A stretch of DNA of 64,000 bases, from assembly GCF_900188115.1 (NCBI RefSeq), contig NZ_FZNW01000005.1, positions 1 to 64,000 of the forward strand, in the 5' to 3' direction. Shown here piece by piece: positions 26,530 through 35,169 of this stretch (its first letter is position 1; every line of letters begins with the position of its first letter). The notes under the pieces were generated by a model, which worked only from the letters and a program-made list of their open reading frames with translations, did not search any database and was not told the origin of the DNA. Source of the DNA: Haloechinothrix alba. GTDB lineage: Bacteria; Actinomycetota; Actinomycetes; Mycobacteriales; Pseudonocardiaceae. Both the position numbers and the translations under genes were made by a program.

Positions 26530-27600
26530 TCAGAGCGAACAGTTGATCAGCAATGGCTCGGGGTGCAGCACGACACCGAACCGCGCCGCCACCCCGTCAC
26601 GCACCTCCCTGGCGAGGTCGAGCAGGTCCGCTGTCGATGCCGTCCCCCGGTTGGTCAGCGCGAGCGTGTGCTTGCCGGACAGGCTGACCCGCCCACCGGG
26701 TCCGCGGTAGCCCTTACCGAACCCTGCCCGCTCGATCAGCCAGGCGGCGGACAGCTTCACCCCCGTGTCCACGGGGAACTGCGGAACCGCCACGTCCGCG
26801 CCCACGGCCTCGGCCACCCGTTCCAGCACAGCCGGGAGCTCCGCCTCGCCAACGATCGGGTTGGTGAAGAACGATCCCGCGCTCCACGTGTCCCTGTCCT
26901 CGGCGTCGAGCACCATGCCCTTGGAACGGCGCAGCTCCAGTACGGCAGCCCGCACGTCGGCGCCCGGCACCCGAGTGCCCGGCTGCGCTCCGAGCGCGCG
27001 AGCCAGCTCCCCGTACCGGACGGGCTGGCTGAGCCCGTCGGTGTGCAGGGCGAAGCACACGCTCAGTACGACCGACGTGTCCGTGCCCTTGAGGTTGCTG
27101 GTGCGGTACGCGAGCTCCAGGTCGTCGGGCAGCAAGGTCACCGTCTCGCCGCGCCGCCGGTCGTAGAGACGGACCCACCGCAGGAACTGCGCGACCTCCC
27201 AGCCGTAGGCACCCACGTTCTGGATCGGGGTGGCCCCGACCTTGCCCGGGATACCGGAGAGGCACTCCAGCCCCCCGTATCCCGCCTCGACCGTGCGGGC
27301 GACGAACTCGTCCCAGTCCTGCCCCGCAGCCGCCTCGACATGCACCTCGGAACGTTCCGGGTCCGAGCCGACGACCGCGTCGCCTCGCGTGGCGACGTGC
27401 ACGACCGTGCCGGGAAAGCCCGCGTCGGAGATCACGAGATTGGAGCCACCGCCCAGCACCAGAACCTGCGCCCCTGTCTCATCCCGCTCCCGTACAGCCG
27501 AGATCAGCTTTTCCTCGTCGTCCGCGGTGACCATGCCGGCAGCGGGACCGCCGAGGCGCAATGTGGTGTACTCGCCGAGCCGGATCGCGACGCCGTCCAT
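26530..27600 (-). CDS. murB: UDP-N-acetylenolpyruvoylglucosamine reductase
   Basis: FAD/NADPH enzyme that makes UDP-MurNAc for peptidoglycan. 356 residues from ATG 27600; a GTG three codons before is possible. FAD-site GGGSNLVISD (about 50-59) and GIPGKVGATPIQNVGAYG (about 116-133), the proton-donor Ser243 in AGSFFTNP, and Glu348 in HPEPLLIN. Its start lies only 24 nt from the divergent DUF2505 gene. Confidence 0.95.
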   Translation of the reverse strand: MDGVAIRLGEYTTLRLGGPAAGMVTADDEEKLISAVRERDETGAQVLVLGGGSNLVISDAGFPGTVVHVATRGDAVVGSDPERSEVHVEAAAGQDWDEFVARTVEAGYGGLECLSGIPGKVGATPIQNVGAYGWEVAQFLRWVRLYDRRRGETVTLLPDDLELAYRTSNLKGTDTSVVLSVCFALHTDGLSQPVRYGELARALGAQPGTRVPGADVRAAVLELRRSKGMVLDAEDRDTWSAGSFFTNPIVGEAELPAVLERVAEAVGADVAVPQFPVDTGVKLSAAWLIERAGFGKGYRGPGGRVSLSGKHTLALTNRGTASTADLLDLAREVRDGVAARFGVVLHPEPLLINCSL

Positions 27601-27624
27601 GACCGCCACGGTAGTGTGCCCGCC

Positions 27625-28134
27625 ATGGGCGCGCGCATCGAGCACACCGCGAGCTTCGGGTGGCCGGTCGAGCTGGTCCTCGACAGACTCACCTCGGAGG
27701 ACGCCCTGCGTGAGCAGCTCGCGGAGATCGGCGGGAAGGACGCCGAGTTGCTCGCCTACTCCTCGAGTGGCTCCGGTGTGTCCTATCACATGCGCCAGGG
27801 AGTTCCTGCCGAGAAGGTCCCGCGCGCGGTGCGGGATGTGCTGCGTGGCGACCTCGTCGTGCACCGGGAGCAGGAATGGGGCACGCGCACGGCAGGCGGG
27901 ACCGTGCGGGGTTCGGCTCGCGCCACCGTTTCGGGCGTGCCGGGCGAGGTCGAAGCCGTGACCGAGCTCACAGCATCCGACGAGGGCAGCCTGCTGCGCG
28001 TCACGGGGGAAGCCACCGTCCGCATACCCCTTGTCGGCGGGAAGTTCGAACGCATGATCGCCGAGCACGTGTGCGCGTTGCTCGATACCGAGGCGCGGTA
28101 CACCGCCGAACGGTTGTCCCCGCACGGCCCGTAG
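27625..28134 (+). CDS. DUF2505 domain-containing protein
   Basis: A 169-residue SRPBCC/START-like protein: MGARIEHTASFGWPVELV, then beta strands with SYHMRQGVP and a long C-terminal helix, FERMIAEHVCALLDTEARYT. The family is common in actinobacteria next to murB. Probably binds a hydrophobic ligand; function unknown. Divergent from murB and convergent with the next gene (4-nt gap). Confidence 0.8.
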   Translation: MGARIEHTASFGWPVELVLDRLTSEDALREQLAEIGGKDAELLAYSSSGSGVSYHMRQGVPAEKVPRAVRDVLRGDLVVHREQEWGTRTAGGTVRGSARATVSGVPGEVEAVTELTASDEGSLLRVTGEATVRIPLVGGKFERMIAEHVCALLDTEARYTAERLSPHGP

Positions 28135-28138
28135 CCGG

Positions 28139-28693
28139 TCAGGAAGCCGGCTTGCCGAGCCCCTCGATGACCTCCGCGTTCGGTAGCCCGGCCAGGAACT
28201 CGCCGGTGACTAGGAGCTTGCTGCCGCGCAGTCCACTGCCGACGACGAGCTCGGCGGCTCCGGCTACGGCGCTGTCCAGCAGTACGGGCCACCCTTCCGG
28301 GAGCCCGATCGGGGTGATTCCGCCGTAAGCCATCCCGGTCAGCTCGACCGCTTCCTCGCTGCCGAGGAACGAAGCCTTGCGCACGTCCAGCCTGCGCCGG
28401 ATGGCCGTGTTGACGTCGGCACGTGTCGTGGCGAGCACGAGCGCAGCCGCGTACCGGGTCTCGCCGGAACGCTTGCCTGCCACGACGACACAGTTCGCCG
28501 AGGCTTCCAGGGGTGAGGAGTACGCCGCGCAGAACTCCGCGGTGTCGGCCAGGTCGGGGTCGATCTCGACGACGCCGATGTCGCTACCGCCGCGCAGCCA
28601 CCGCAGCGCGGCGGAGACCGGCTCGGCGATGAGGTCGGGACGCTCGTCGACGCGCTCGACGGTCAGGCTCCCAGCGATGGTCCAGCTCGTCAT
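28139..28693 (-). CDS. YbaK/EbsC-family aminoacyl-tRNA deacylase
   Basis: 184 residues from ATG 28693 (a TTG one codon earlier is less likely). The YbaK fold is shown by CVVVAGKRSGETRYAAALVL, the RKASFLGSEEAVELTGMAYG region, and GGITPIGLP with the family glycine-proline loop. These proteins hydrolyse mischarged aminoacyl-tRNA, most often Cys- or Ala-tRNA-Pro. The exact substrate cannot be read here. Confidence 0.8.
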   Translation of the reverse strand: MTSWTIAGSLTVERVDERPDLIAEPVSAALRWLRGGSDIGVVEIDPDLADTAEFCAAYSSPLEASANCVVVAGKRSGETRYAAALVLATTRADVNTAIRRRLDVRKASFLGSEEAVELTGMAYGGITPIGLPEGWPVLLDSAVAGAAELVVGSGLRGSKLLVTGEFLAGLPNAEVIEGLGKPAS

Positions 28694-28705
28694 CAACGCT
28701 CGGCC

Positions 28706-28999
28706 TCAGCCCTTCCCCTGCACCTCGGCCAGGCTCGGGCGCACGTCCACGATGTAGACGAGCACGGCGACCAGGGAGGCGAGCCAGAAGAGGGTGCCCG
28801 GTCCGTAGAACGAGAACACGGGCAGCACCAGCACGAACCCGGCCGCTCCGGTGATGCCGAGCCAGGCAGGCTTGGTCATCCGGTTCGCGGCGGTGTACGC
28901 GTCGGCCCGCTGCATCAGAGCGTGCACGAACGCGAAGATACCCAGCGGTATCCCCGCCAGGTTGATCGCGTAAATGATCAGCGTGTCGATCCCAGGCAC
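28706..28999 (-). CDS. DUF2516 family small membrane protein
   Basis: About 97 residues from GTG 28999, with three hydrophobic segments: DTLIIYAINLAGIPLGIFAF, the ITGAAGFVLVLPVFSFYG region and a helix near the end. A TACGCT box 7 nt before the GTG fits a -10 with a leaderless start; a GTG at 29023 is the alternative. The gene follows hbhA, as Rv0476 does in M. tuberculosis. Function unknown. Confidence 0.75.
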   Translation of the reverse strand: MPGIDTLIIYAINLAGIPLGIFAFVHALMQRADAYTAANRMTKPAWLGITGAAGFVLVLPVFSFYGPGTLFWLASLVAVLVYIVDVRPSLAEVQGKG

Positions 29000-29067
29000 A
29001 CGTATAGCGTACGGCGAGCCCACTGAGTTTTCACACCCGGCCACCGTGCCTGCCGCGTATCAGCGGC

Positions 29068-29115
29068 CTGAGCTGCGGGCAGACCTCTGGTGCCTGCGGC
29101 CTGCCCGCAGCTCAG
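29068..29115 (-). terminator. Terminator hairpin after hbhA-like gene
   Basis: A perfect 15-bp inverted repeat, CTGAGCTGCGGGCAG / CTGCCCGCAGCTCAG, with an 18-nt loop, begins 22 nt downstream of the HbhA-like stop. No U-run. It separates that gene from the DUF2516 gene. Confidence 0.75.
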
Positions 29116-29137
29116 CCCGGGGAGAGCTAGCCGGGGC

Positions 29138-29902
29138 TCAGCTCTCGTCCTTGGATGTGGACTTCTTCGTCGAGTTCGCGGAGGACGCGGAGGACCCGGT
29201 CGAGTTCGACGAGGAGGTCGACTTGGACTTGCTCGCGGAGGGCCTGGCGGCCCCACCGCTGCCACTGCCGCTGCCACTGCCGCTGCTACCGCTGCGGGTA
29301 CCGTTCGCGGTGCGCGGGGCGGTCTTGTTCGCCGCCTTACGGGAGGCGCTGCGGGTCTCGGAAGCGAGCTCATCGCCGGCCGACTCCACCTTCTTCGCGC
29401 CGGTCTCGCTGGCACTCTCCACAGCGTTGGCGGCCTTCTCACCCACCGAGCGGGTGCGCTTGGTGACCTTGCCGAACGCGTCCTCGACCCGCTCACGGGC
29501 CTCGCCGGTCACGTCGTCCACACGCTCCTGCGCGAGGCGGGTCGTCTCCTCCAGCTGCTCGAACGCGCGCTTGACCTGGGGCTGCGCCATGATCTGGTCC
29601 AGCGTCTCCTCGCCGGACTCGGCGAGCTTGTCGTACAGCTTGCGAGCGGCCTCGGTGTAGTCGTCGATCAGCTTGCGCAGCTCGGCCGGGTCGAGCTTCT
29701 CGCGCAGCTCCTCGACGTCGGAGGGCAGTTCCTCGAAGTTCTTGCGGGCAGTCTCGCTACGCTCGGTGACCCGCTCCCGCGCCTTCTGCACGGCGTCCAC
29801 GACGGACTGGCTGGCGACACTACCGGCTCCGAGCACCGCTAGCAGCGGTGTGCGGAAGTTCTCCCGCACGGTGCGGGCATTCTCCTCGTTCGAACGAGCC
29901 AT
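29138..29902 (-). CDS. hbhA: Heparin-binding hemagglutinin-like protein
   Basis: 254 residues, almost wholly helical and charged from 40 to 180 (coiled coil with ERVTERSETARKNFEELPS and KLDPAELRKLIDDYTEAAR). After that comes a Ser/Gly/Lys/Thr-rich tail, unlike the Lys/Pro/Ala tail of the mycobacterial adhesin. A short hydrophobic stretch lies at residues 18-36. In mycobacteria HbhA binds heparan sulfate and links to lipid inclusions; in a non-pathogen a structural or cell-envelope role is more likely. Start ATG 29902. Same order as Rv0474-Rv0476. Confidence 0.75.
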   Translation of the reverse strand: MARSNEENARTVRENFRTPLLAVLGAGSVASQSVVDAVQKARERVTERSETARKNFEELPSDVEELREKLDPAELRKLIDDYTEAARKLYDKLAESGEETLDQIMAQPQVKRAFEQLEETTRLAQERVDDVTGEARERVEDAFGKVTKRTRSVGEKAANAVESASETGAKKVESAGDELASETRSASRKAANKTAPRTANGTRSGSSGSGSGSGSGGAARPSASKSKSTSSSNSTGSSASSANSTKKSTSKDES

Positions 29903-30118
29903 TTTCGTTCACTCCTCGATATCGTATGTACTGTTGAAAAGCATGGCGCCCATATTCGTATGTCGAGCTGGTCGCCGCGGCACCGTTGCCTACGACTCGG
30001 GCCTTCGACACCCCGGCGGTGCGATCCACCGGTTCGCGAACAGTCTCCCGAAAGGCGCGCATCCGCGGGTCCGCGCTCGGGTAACGGGCCGCCCTGTCAC
30101 CTCGCCCGCATTCCTGGC

Positions 30119-30703
30119 TCAACCATCACGATCGCCGGGGTCTCCCCCGGGGTGCTGCCCGGAGTGCGCCGACCAGGATGTGCGGCTTCCGTCCAGGTCC
30201 GGCCTCCCGGGGACTGGAGAATCCACTTGCGACGCCCGGTCACCGTTTCCCGCTTCGTGGCCCGGAATCTCGGACGTACCCTGCGACGCCGAGTTCTCCC
30301 GCCGGAACGACTCGTAGACGTCGAGCAGGACCTGCTTCTGCCGTTCGGACAGCTCCTGATCCGCGCGAATCGCGTCGGACACGGCGCCGCCTTCCGGCAC
30401 GTCCAAGATCCCCGCCTGCACGTAAAGCGCCTCCGCCGAGATGCGCAGTCCCTTGGCGATCTGCTGCAGGATCTCCGCGCTCGGTTTCCGCACTCCCCGT
30501 TCGATCTGGCTCAGGTAGGGATTCGACACCCCCGCCATCTTGGAGAGCTCACGCAATGAAATTTTGGCGTTGCTGCGCTGTTGCCGGATATAGGAACCAA
30601 TATCGCGACCGATATCGGCGACTTTGCCGATCGGCTTTCCCTGCGGACCATCGGCCACACCCTGACCGTCGGCATCCGTTCCGGAACCGGTCTGCATGTC
30701 CAT
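30119..30703 (-). CDS. XRE-family transcriptional regulator (Rv0474-like)
   Basis: 194 residues. The HTH is at about 45-90: ISLRELSKMAGVSNPYLSQI followed by ERGVRKPSAEILQQIAKGL. A conserved segment with ISAEALYVQAGIL follows, then a disordered polar C-terminus. GAGGAGGTGG lies 8 nt before the ATG, a strong ribosome site. Its promoter carries two palindromes, so it probably represses itself. It lies upstream of the HbhA-like gene on the same strand and may control it. Confidence 0.88.
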   Translation of the reverse strand: MDMQTGSGTDADGQGVADGPQGKPIGKVADIGRDIGSYIRQQRSNAKISLRELSKMAGVSNPYLSQIERGVRKPSAEILQQIAKGLRISAEALYVQAGILDVPEGGAVSDAIRADQELSERQKQVLLDVYESFRRENSASQGTSEIPGHEAGNGDRASQVDSPVPGRPDLDGSRTSWSAHSGQHPGGDPGDRDG

Positions 30704-30732
30704 AGCTGGTCCACCTCCTCGCGATACTACCT

Positions 30733-30761
30733 ACTGTACGCTGCGATGCTAGCTATAGCAA
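30733..30761 (-). promoter_or_regulatory. Predicted promoter of the XRE regulator gene
   Basis: Minus strand: -35 TTGCTA (30761-30756), 17-nt spacer, -10 TACAGT (30738-30733). The transcript would begin about 23 nt before the ATG, just upstream of the ribosome site. Confidence 0.55.
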
Positions 30762-30774
30762 GCACTCTGCTTGC
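30747..30774. promoter_or_regulatory. Two overlapping palindromes at the -35 region (probable operator)
   Basis: TGCTA-GCTA-TAGCA (30747-30760) and GCAAGCA-CTC-TGCTTGC (30758-30774) are both perfect inverted repeats. They share three bases and cover the -35 of the XRE gene. A dimeric HTH protein could bind each. Confidence 0.55.
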
Positions 30775-31019
30775 ATCAATCGGATGTGATTCGCGGCACC
30801 GGCACGCCTACTCGAGAGGCGGGATTCGTACCCCGGCAGGGCGCCCGGTTCACCACTCACCCGCGCTCGCCGGAGCGGCCGTGTGTGTGGGGTCCGTGTC
30901 CCGCCTACGGCCAGCAGGCAGCCCGCCTGCCGATTGACCGCCCGGTGACGGCACGCTCATGCTGGCGGACAGCCCGCGTCTGACCATCCGACCTTCGCAG
31001 CTACAGCCACGGACGCCAT

Positions 31020-31271
31020 ATGAAGCTCAAACTCGATCTGCACGACATCTACAACCGGGGCACCGACATCGACAAGGCCCTGCACGACATCATCAACGAG
31101 GCCGTGGCCAAGAAGGCACCGCTGGTCGAGATCATCCCGGGCAAGGGGACCGGGCAACTGAAGAAGCGCGTGCTGCGGTTCCTCGACCGCAAGGACATCA
31201 AGGCGATGTACCACCGTGTGGACAAGGACTCGAAGAACCACGGCCGGATCTTCGTGCGGTTCCGGCACTGA
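31020..31271 (+). CDS. Small Smr-domain protein
   Basis: 83 residues consisting only of an Smr domain: LDLHDIYNRGTDIDKALHDI with the L-D-L-H motif, IIPGKGTGQLKKRVLRFL with the G-K-G-T-G loop, and a closing strand RIFVRFRH. Stand-alone Smr proteins can nick or bind nucleic acids. No MutS2 partner is present. ATG at 31020. Confidence 0.85.
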   Translation: MKLKLDLHDIYNRGTDIDKALHDIINEAVAKKAPLVEIIPGKGTGQLKKRVLRFLDRKDIKAMYHRVDKDSKNHGRIFVRFRH

Positions 31272-31325
31272 CACGCCGGGCGGCCGGCAACGCGAGCCGG
31301 GCGCCTCCGGCGTCGCCGGTTCGCG

Positions 31326-31694
31326 TCACCACACGAGACAGAAGGGGTGCCCGGCCGGGTCGGCGTACACCCGGAACCTCTCCGGATTGCCGTCCAGCAG
31401 CCGCGCACCGAGCGCCAGTACGCGCTCGTGTTCGGCAGCTATGTCGGTGACCTCGAAATCCAGGTGCAGCATCTGCGCGCGCTCGTTCGACGGCCAGGTC
31501 GGCGCCTGGTACTCCGGATCCAACTGGAAGCAGATATCGGCTCCCCCGTCCGGATTGCTCAGCGTCACCCAGCTGTCGTCCGGCTCGCTGTCGGAGTGGA
31601 TCTCCCAACCGAGTACGCCCGCGTAGAACGACGCGAGCTCGTACGGGTCGGAACAGTCGAGCGCGACACACTCGAAACGTACGGCGGCAGTCAT
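31326..31694 (-). CDS. VOC (glyoxalase/bleomycin resistance) superfamily protein
   Basis: 122 residues from ATG 31694. Paired beta-alpha-beta-beta-beta halves: FECVALDCSDPYELASFYAG, the LHLDFEVTDI strand, and RVYADPAGHPFCLVW at the end. Candidate metal or ligand residues include His and Glu in these strands, but the substrate cannot be assigned. Convergent with the Smr gene. Confidence 0.8.
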   Translation of the reverse strand: MTAAVRFECVALDCSDPYELASFYAGVLGWEIHSDSEPDDSWVTLSNPDGGADICFQLDPEYQAPTWPSNERAQMLHLDFEVTDIAAEHERVLALGARLLDGNPERFRVYADPAGHPFCLVW

Positions 31695-31772
31695 GATCAA
31701 CCTCGATCGACGGTGTGATGTCGTTCTGCCCGTACAGGATGCGGCCGACCCCCGACAGTCCCGGGACGACCG

Positions 31773-32447
31773 TCACCCGAGCAGCGGGAAGCGGTGCGCG
31801 CGCCAGCCGAGGGCATGGCGCTGCTCTGCGGTCAGCGATCGGCGACCGGTACCGATACGCGCGTAGGTCTCGTTCTCGACCGGGAACGGGAGCGGCTCGC
31901 CGAGCAGGCCGTCGAGCGTGCCGCGCACCACCCGTAACGCGTCCTCCGAGGGACCCGGCCGGTCGAGCACGACGACGAGATCGAGATGGTGGATCGCTGC
32001 CTCCACGATCAATGTCGTGATCAGATCCTCGACGAGCAGCACGCATCCCTGGGTGCGTACCGTCCGGCGGGCTCCGCTCGACCGCGCGGCGTGCACCGCG
32101 GCCGTCGCGGTCTCGTCGAACGCGGCGAACAGCGGCTCGAACGTGGGATACACGCTCGCGCTGATCCGGGTCATCCGCAGGTTGTGCTGCGTGGGGTCGG
32201 TACTCGACCGCTGCGCCCGCCAGTAGGAGATCGCGTCGGTGTCGGGTTCGCCCCCGGCCGGGGTGTTCAGGGCGACGAGCGCGCGCTCGGCGTCGCGCAT
32301 CAGGTGGAACAGCACGTCGCGCACGCACCACCCGGTGCAGCCGGTCGGCAGCCACGCCTGCCCCTCGGAGATGCCTCGCAACGCGTCGACCACGCCGGAG
32401 TAGGCGGACAGCAGCACCTGGTGACCGGCACGTTCTTCGGTGGTCAT
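31773..32447 (-). CDS. DinB-like / maleylpyruvate isomerase family protein
   Basis: 224 residues from ATG 32447. A four-helix DinB-like N-terminal domain: GWCVRDVLFHLMRDAERAL carries one expected metal histidine, and VEAAIHHLDLVV carries two more. This actinobacterial group (TIGR03083 type) is often mycothiol-dependent. Mycothiol is made in this organism (mshA is in the window), so a mycothiol S-transferase or isomerase role is plausible. Confidence 0.75.
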   Translation of the reverse strand: MTTEERAGHQVLLSAYSGVVDALRGISEGQAWLPTGCTGWCVRDVLFHLMRDAERALVALNTPAGGEPDTDAISYWRAQRSSTDPTQHNLRMTRISASVYPTFEPLFAAFDETATAAVHAARSSGARRTVRTQGCVLLVEDLITTLIVEAAIHHLDLVVVLDRPGPSEDALRVVRGTLDGLLGEPLPFPVENETYARIGTGRRSLTAEQRHALGWRAHRFPLLG

Positions 32448-32505
32448 GCCCCAAGATTCCGCCACAGCACGCACGGTACGCAACCGCTGCACGGACAGTT
32501 GGGGG

Positions 32506-33843
32506 TCAGAACAGCAGTTGCGAGACCGCGTGGATGACGATGCCGACCAGCGCGCCGACGAGGGTGCCGTTGATCCGGATGAACTGCAGGTCCCGGCCCA
32601 CCTGGAGCTCGATCCTGCGCGAGGTGTCCGCGGCGTCCCAGCGCTCCACGGTGTCGGTGATCAACGAGGTGATCTGCGTGGAGTAGTTCGTGACGAGGTA
32701 ACTCGCCGCGCCCTCGACCCAGCCGTCCACCTTGTCGCGCAACGCCTCGTCGGACGACATCCGGATGCCGAAGCCACGGATGCCGTCGCGCACCCTGCTC
32801 CGCAGCTCGCTCGACGGGTCCTCCGCGGCATTGAGCAGCATCTCCTTGGCCGTCGACCATGCCGAGCCGATCAACTTGCCGACCTCGGGATGCTCGACGA
32901 CGCGCCGCTTGATCTCCTCGGCGCGCGCCATCGTCTCCGGATCGTCGCGCAGGTCGCGGGCGAACTCGGTGAGGAAGGTGTCCACGGCCATCCGCATCGG
33001 GTGGTTGACGTCGACCTTGACCGCCCACGCGAAGGACAGCACCTCCCCGTACACCTTGTCGGCCACCAGGTCGTCGACGAACCGCGGGGACCAGCTCGGT
33101 GCCCGCTCGGACACGACCCGCAGCACCGTGGCGTGGTTGTCCCGCACCCACTCGTACGCCCGGTCGCACACGAGGTCGACCAGCTGGTGATGCGCGCCGT
33201 CCACGCAGACCTGCTCGAGCACACGGCCGAGCGCGGGCGCCCACGGCGTGTCCACGGCGCGCGCTGTGACGGCACGCTCGAGCATGGCCTGCACGTCGGC
33301 GTCGCGCAGCACGGTGACGGCGCCGCGGGTGACCGACGCCAGCTCCGCGGTCACCCGCTGGGCGTTGGCCTCCTGTGCCAGCCACTCGCCGATGGTGCGC
33401 GCGACCTCCATCCTGCGCAGCTTGTCGTGCACGACCTCCTCGGAGAGGAAGTTCCTGTCGATGAACTCGCCCAGGCTCGCACCGAACTGGTCCTTGCGCT
33501 TCGGGATGATCGCCGTGTGCGGGATCTTGAGCCCGAGCGGATGGCGGAACAGCACCGTGATCGCGAACCAGTCGGCGATCCCGCCGATCATGCCGGCCTC
33601 GGCTGCTGCCCGGAGGTAGCTGACCCAGCCGGGCCAGCCCCGCGACTCGGCCCAGCTGGCCAGCAAGAACACGGCGGCCGCACCGGCGAGGAACGCCAGA
33701 GAGACCGCTTTCATCCTGTTCAGGTCGCGCCGCTTGACCTCGTCAGCGACCGAGGCACCCTGCGGCGGGACGGGCGCTGTCGCCGGCGCCCCTGCGCCGG
33801 GGCGGACCCGTTCACCGGCGGTTAGTTGTTTCACAGCGACCAT
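32506..33843 (-). CDS. DUF445 family membrane protein
   Basis: 445 residues from ATG 33843; the frame stays open upstream but only through shadow sequence. An N-terminal helix (about 48-66) and the signature AEAGMIGGIADWFAITVLF and FRHPLGLKIPHTAIIPKRK are followed by a long helical region of about 340 residues and a C-terminal helix, LVGALVGIVIHAVSQLL. The family (YheB/YtjP type) has unknown function. Confidence 0.88.
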   Translation of the reverse strand: MVAVKQLTAGERVRPGAGAPATAPVPPQGASVADEVKRRDLNRMKAVSLAFLAGAAAVFLLASWAESRGWPGWVSYLRAAAEAGMIGGIADWFAITVLFRHPLGLKIPHTAIIPKRKDQFGASLGEFIDRNFLSEEVVHDKLRRMEVARTIGEWLAQEANAQRVTAELASVTRGAVTVLRDADVQAMLERAVTARAVDTPWAPALGRVLEQVCVDGAHHQLVDLVCDRAYEWVRDNHATVLRVVSERAPSWSPRFVDDLVADKVYGEVLSFAWAVKVDVNHPMRMAVDTFLTEFARDLRDDPETMARAEEIKRRVVEHPEVGKLIGSAWSTAKEMLLNAAEDPSSELRSRVRDGIRGFGIRMSSDEALRDKVDGWVEGAASYLVTNYSTQITSLITDTVERWDAADTSRRIELQVGRDLQFIRINGTLVGALVGIVIHAVSQLLF

Positions 33844-33979
33844 TGTGGGCCACGAGCCGCGCCGTGCCCGCGACCACGGCGTGCAGCGCCTGCGCGCCCG
33901 GCGGTCGGTGCCCCGGTAGCACCGCGGCTGCCCGGGCAGGATTGCGCTCGACCCCGCGGGTCGGCGAGGATCACACATT

Positions 33980-35155
33980 GTGCGTGAACCCGCCCTCGTC
34001 CCCGCCCTGCGACCGTTCGCCTCCACGATCTTCGCCGAGATGACCGCGCTCGCCACGCGCACCTCCGCGGTGAACCTCGGGCAGGGTTTCCCGGACACCG
34101 ACGGTCCGGCCGGCATGCTGGACGCGGTCCACGACGCGATCGACAACGGCGCGAACCAGTACCCGCCCGGCCCCGGAAGGCCCGAGCTGCGCGCGGCGGT
34201 CTCGGAGCACCGCAAACGCTTCGGGGTGGAGTACGACCCGGATACCGAGGTGCTGGTCACCACCGGTGCCACCGAGGCGATCGCGGCATCGTTGCTCGCG
34301 CTGACCAGCCGGGGCGATGACGTGCTCGTGATCGAGCCCTACTACGACTCCTACGTGGCGGCCGTGGCGATGGCCGGCGCGCGCAGGCGTGTCGTACCGC
34401 TGCACCTCGACGAGAACTCCGGGCGCTTCGAGCTGGACGTGGCCGCGCTCGAGGCCGCGATCACCGACTCCACGCGCGCGATCATCGTCAACTCGCCGCA
34501 CAATCCCACCGGCACCGTGTTCACCCATGCAGAGCTCGCCGCGCTCGCCGAGTTGTGCGTGCGGCACGACCTCATCGCCATCAGCGACGAGGTGTACGAG
34601 CATCTCGTCTTCGACGACACCGAACACGTCCCGGTGGCGACGCTGCCCGGCATGGCCGGGCGCACCGTCACCATCTCCAGCGCGGGCAAGATCTTCAACT
34701 GCACCGGATGGAAGATCGGATGGGCCTGCGGCAACCGGGACCTCATCGCCGCGGTGCGCGCCGCCAAGCAATTCCTGACGTTCGTCTCGGGAGGTCCGTT
34801 CCAGCCTGCCGTCGCGCACGCGCTGCGCGCCGAGCTCGACTGGGTCGAACAGTCGCGCGCCGCGCTCGGTGACAAGCGGGACCGGCTCTCGGCCGGGCTC
34901 GCCGAGGCCGGGTTCTCCGTGCTGCCCTGCTCCGGCACCTACTTCGTGTGCGCCGACGTGCGCCCGCTCGGTTACTCCGACGCCACCGACCTGGCCTGGG
35001 CCCTACCGGAACGCGTCGGCGTCGCCGCGGTCCCGGTCAGCGTGTTCACCGAGAACGGCGCGGGGAACACCCACCTGCTGCGGTTCGCCTTCTGCAAGCG
35101 GGACGACGTGCTGGACACCGCGATCGAACGGCTGCACCGGCTGACCGGAACGTGA
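33980..35155 (+). CDS. dapC: PLP-dependent aminotransferase, DapC-like
   Basis: A 391-residue class I/II aminotransferase. AVNLGQGFPDTDGP near residue 30, NQYPPGPGRPELR, SPHNPTGTVF, and the PLP lysine Lys237 in ISSAGKIFNCTGWKIGWACG. It resembles M. tuberculosis Rv0858c, called N-succinyldiaminopimelate aminotransferase (lysine and diaminopimelate synthesis), more than kynurenine aminotransferases, but the two groups are close. GTG at 33980 with GGCGAGGA upstream. Confidence 0.85.
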   Translation: MREPALVPALRPFASTIFAEMTALATRTSAVNLGQGFPDTDGPAGMLDAVHDAIDNGANQYPPGPGRPELRAAVSEHRKRFGVEYDPDTEVLVTTGATEAIAASLLALTSRGDDVLVIEPYYDSYVAAVAMAGARRRVVPLHLDENSGRFELDVAALEAAITDSTRAIIVNSPHNPTGTVFTHAELAALAELCVRHDLIAISDEVYEHLVFDDTEHVPVATLPGMAGRTVTISSAGKIFNCTGWKIGWACGNRDLIAAVRAAKQFLTFVSGGPFQPAVAHALRAELDWVEQSRAALGDKRDRLSAGLAEAGFSVLPCSGTYFVCADVRPLGYSDATDLAWALPERVGVAAVPVSVFTENGAGNTHLLRFAFCKRDDVLDTAIERLHRLTGT

Positions 35156-35169
35156 CCGACCCATCCGTC

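Larger units (their letters stand above)
30704..31019. other. Divergent intergenic region, XRE regulator / Smr gene
   Basis: 316 nt. It contains the XRE promoter and operator-like palindromes next to the XRE gene. The rest, toward the Smr gene, shows no gene and no clear promoter. Confidence 0.4.
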
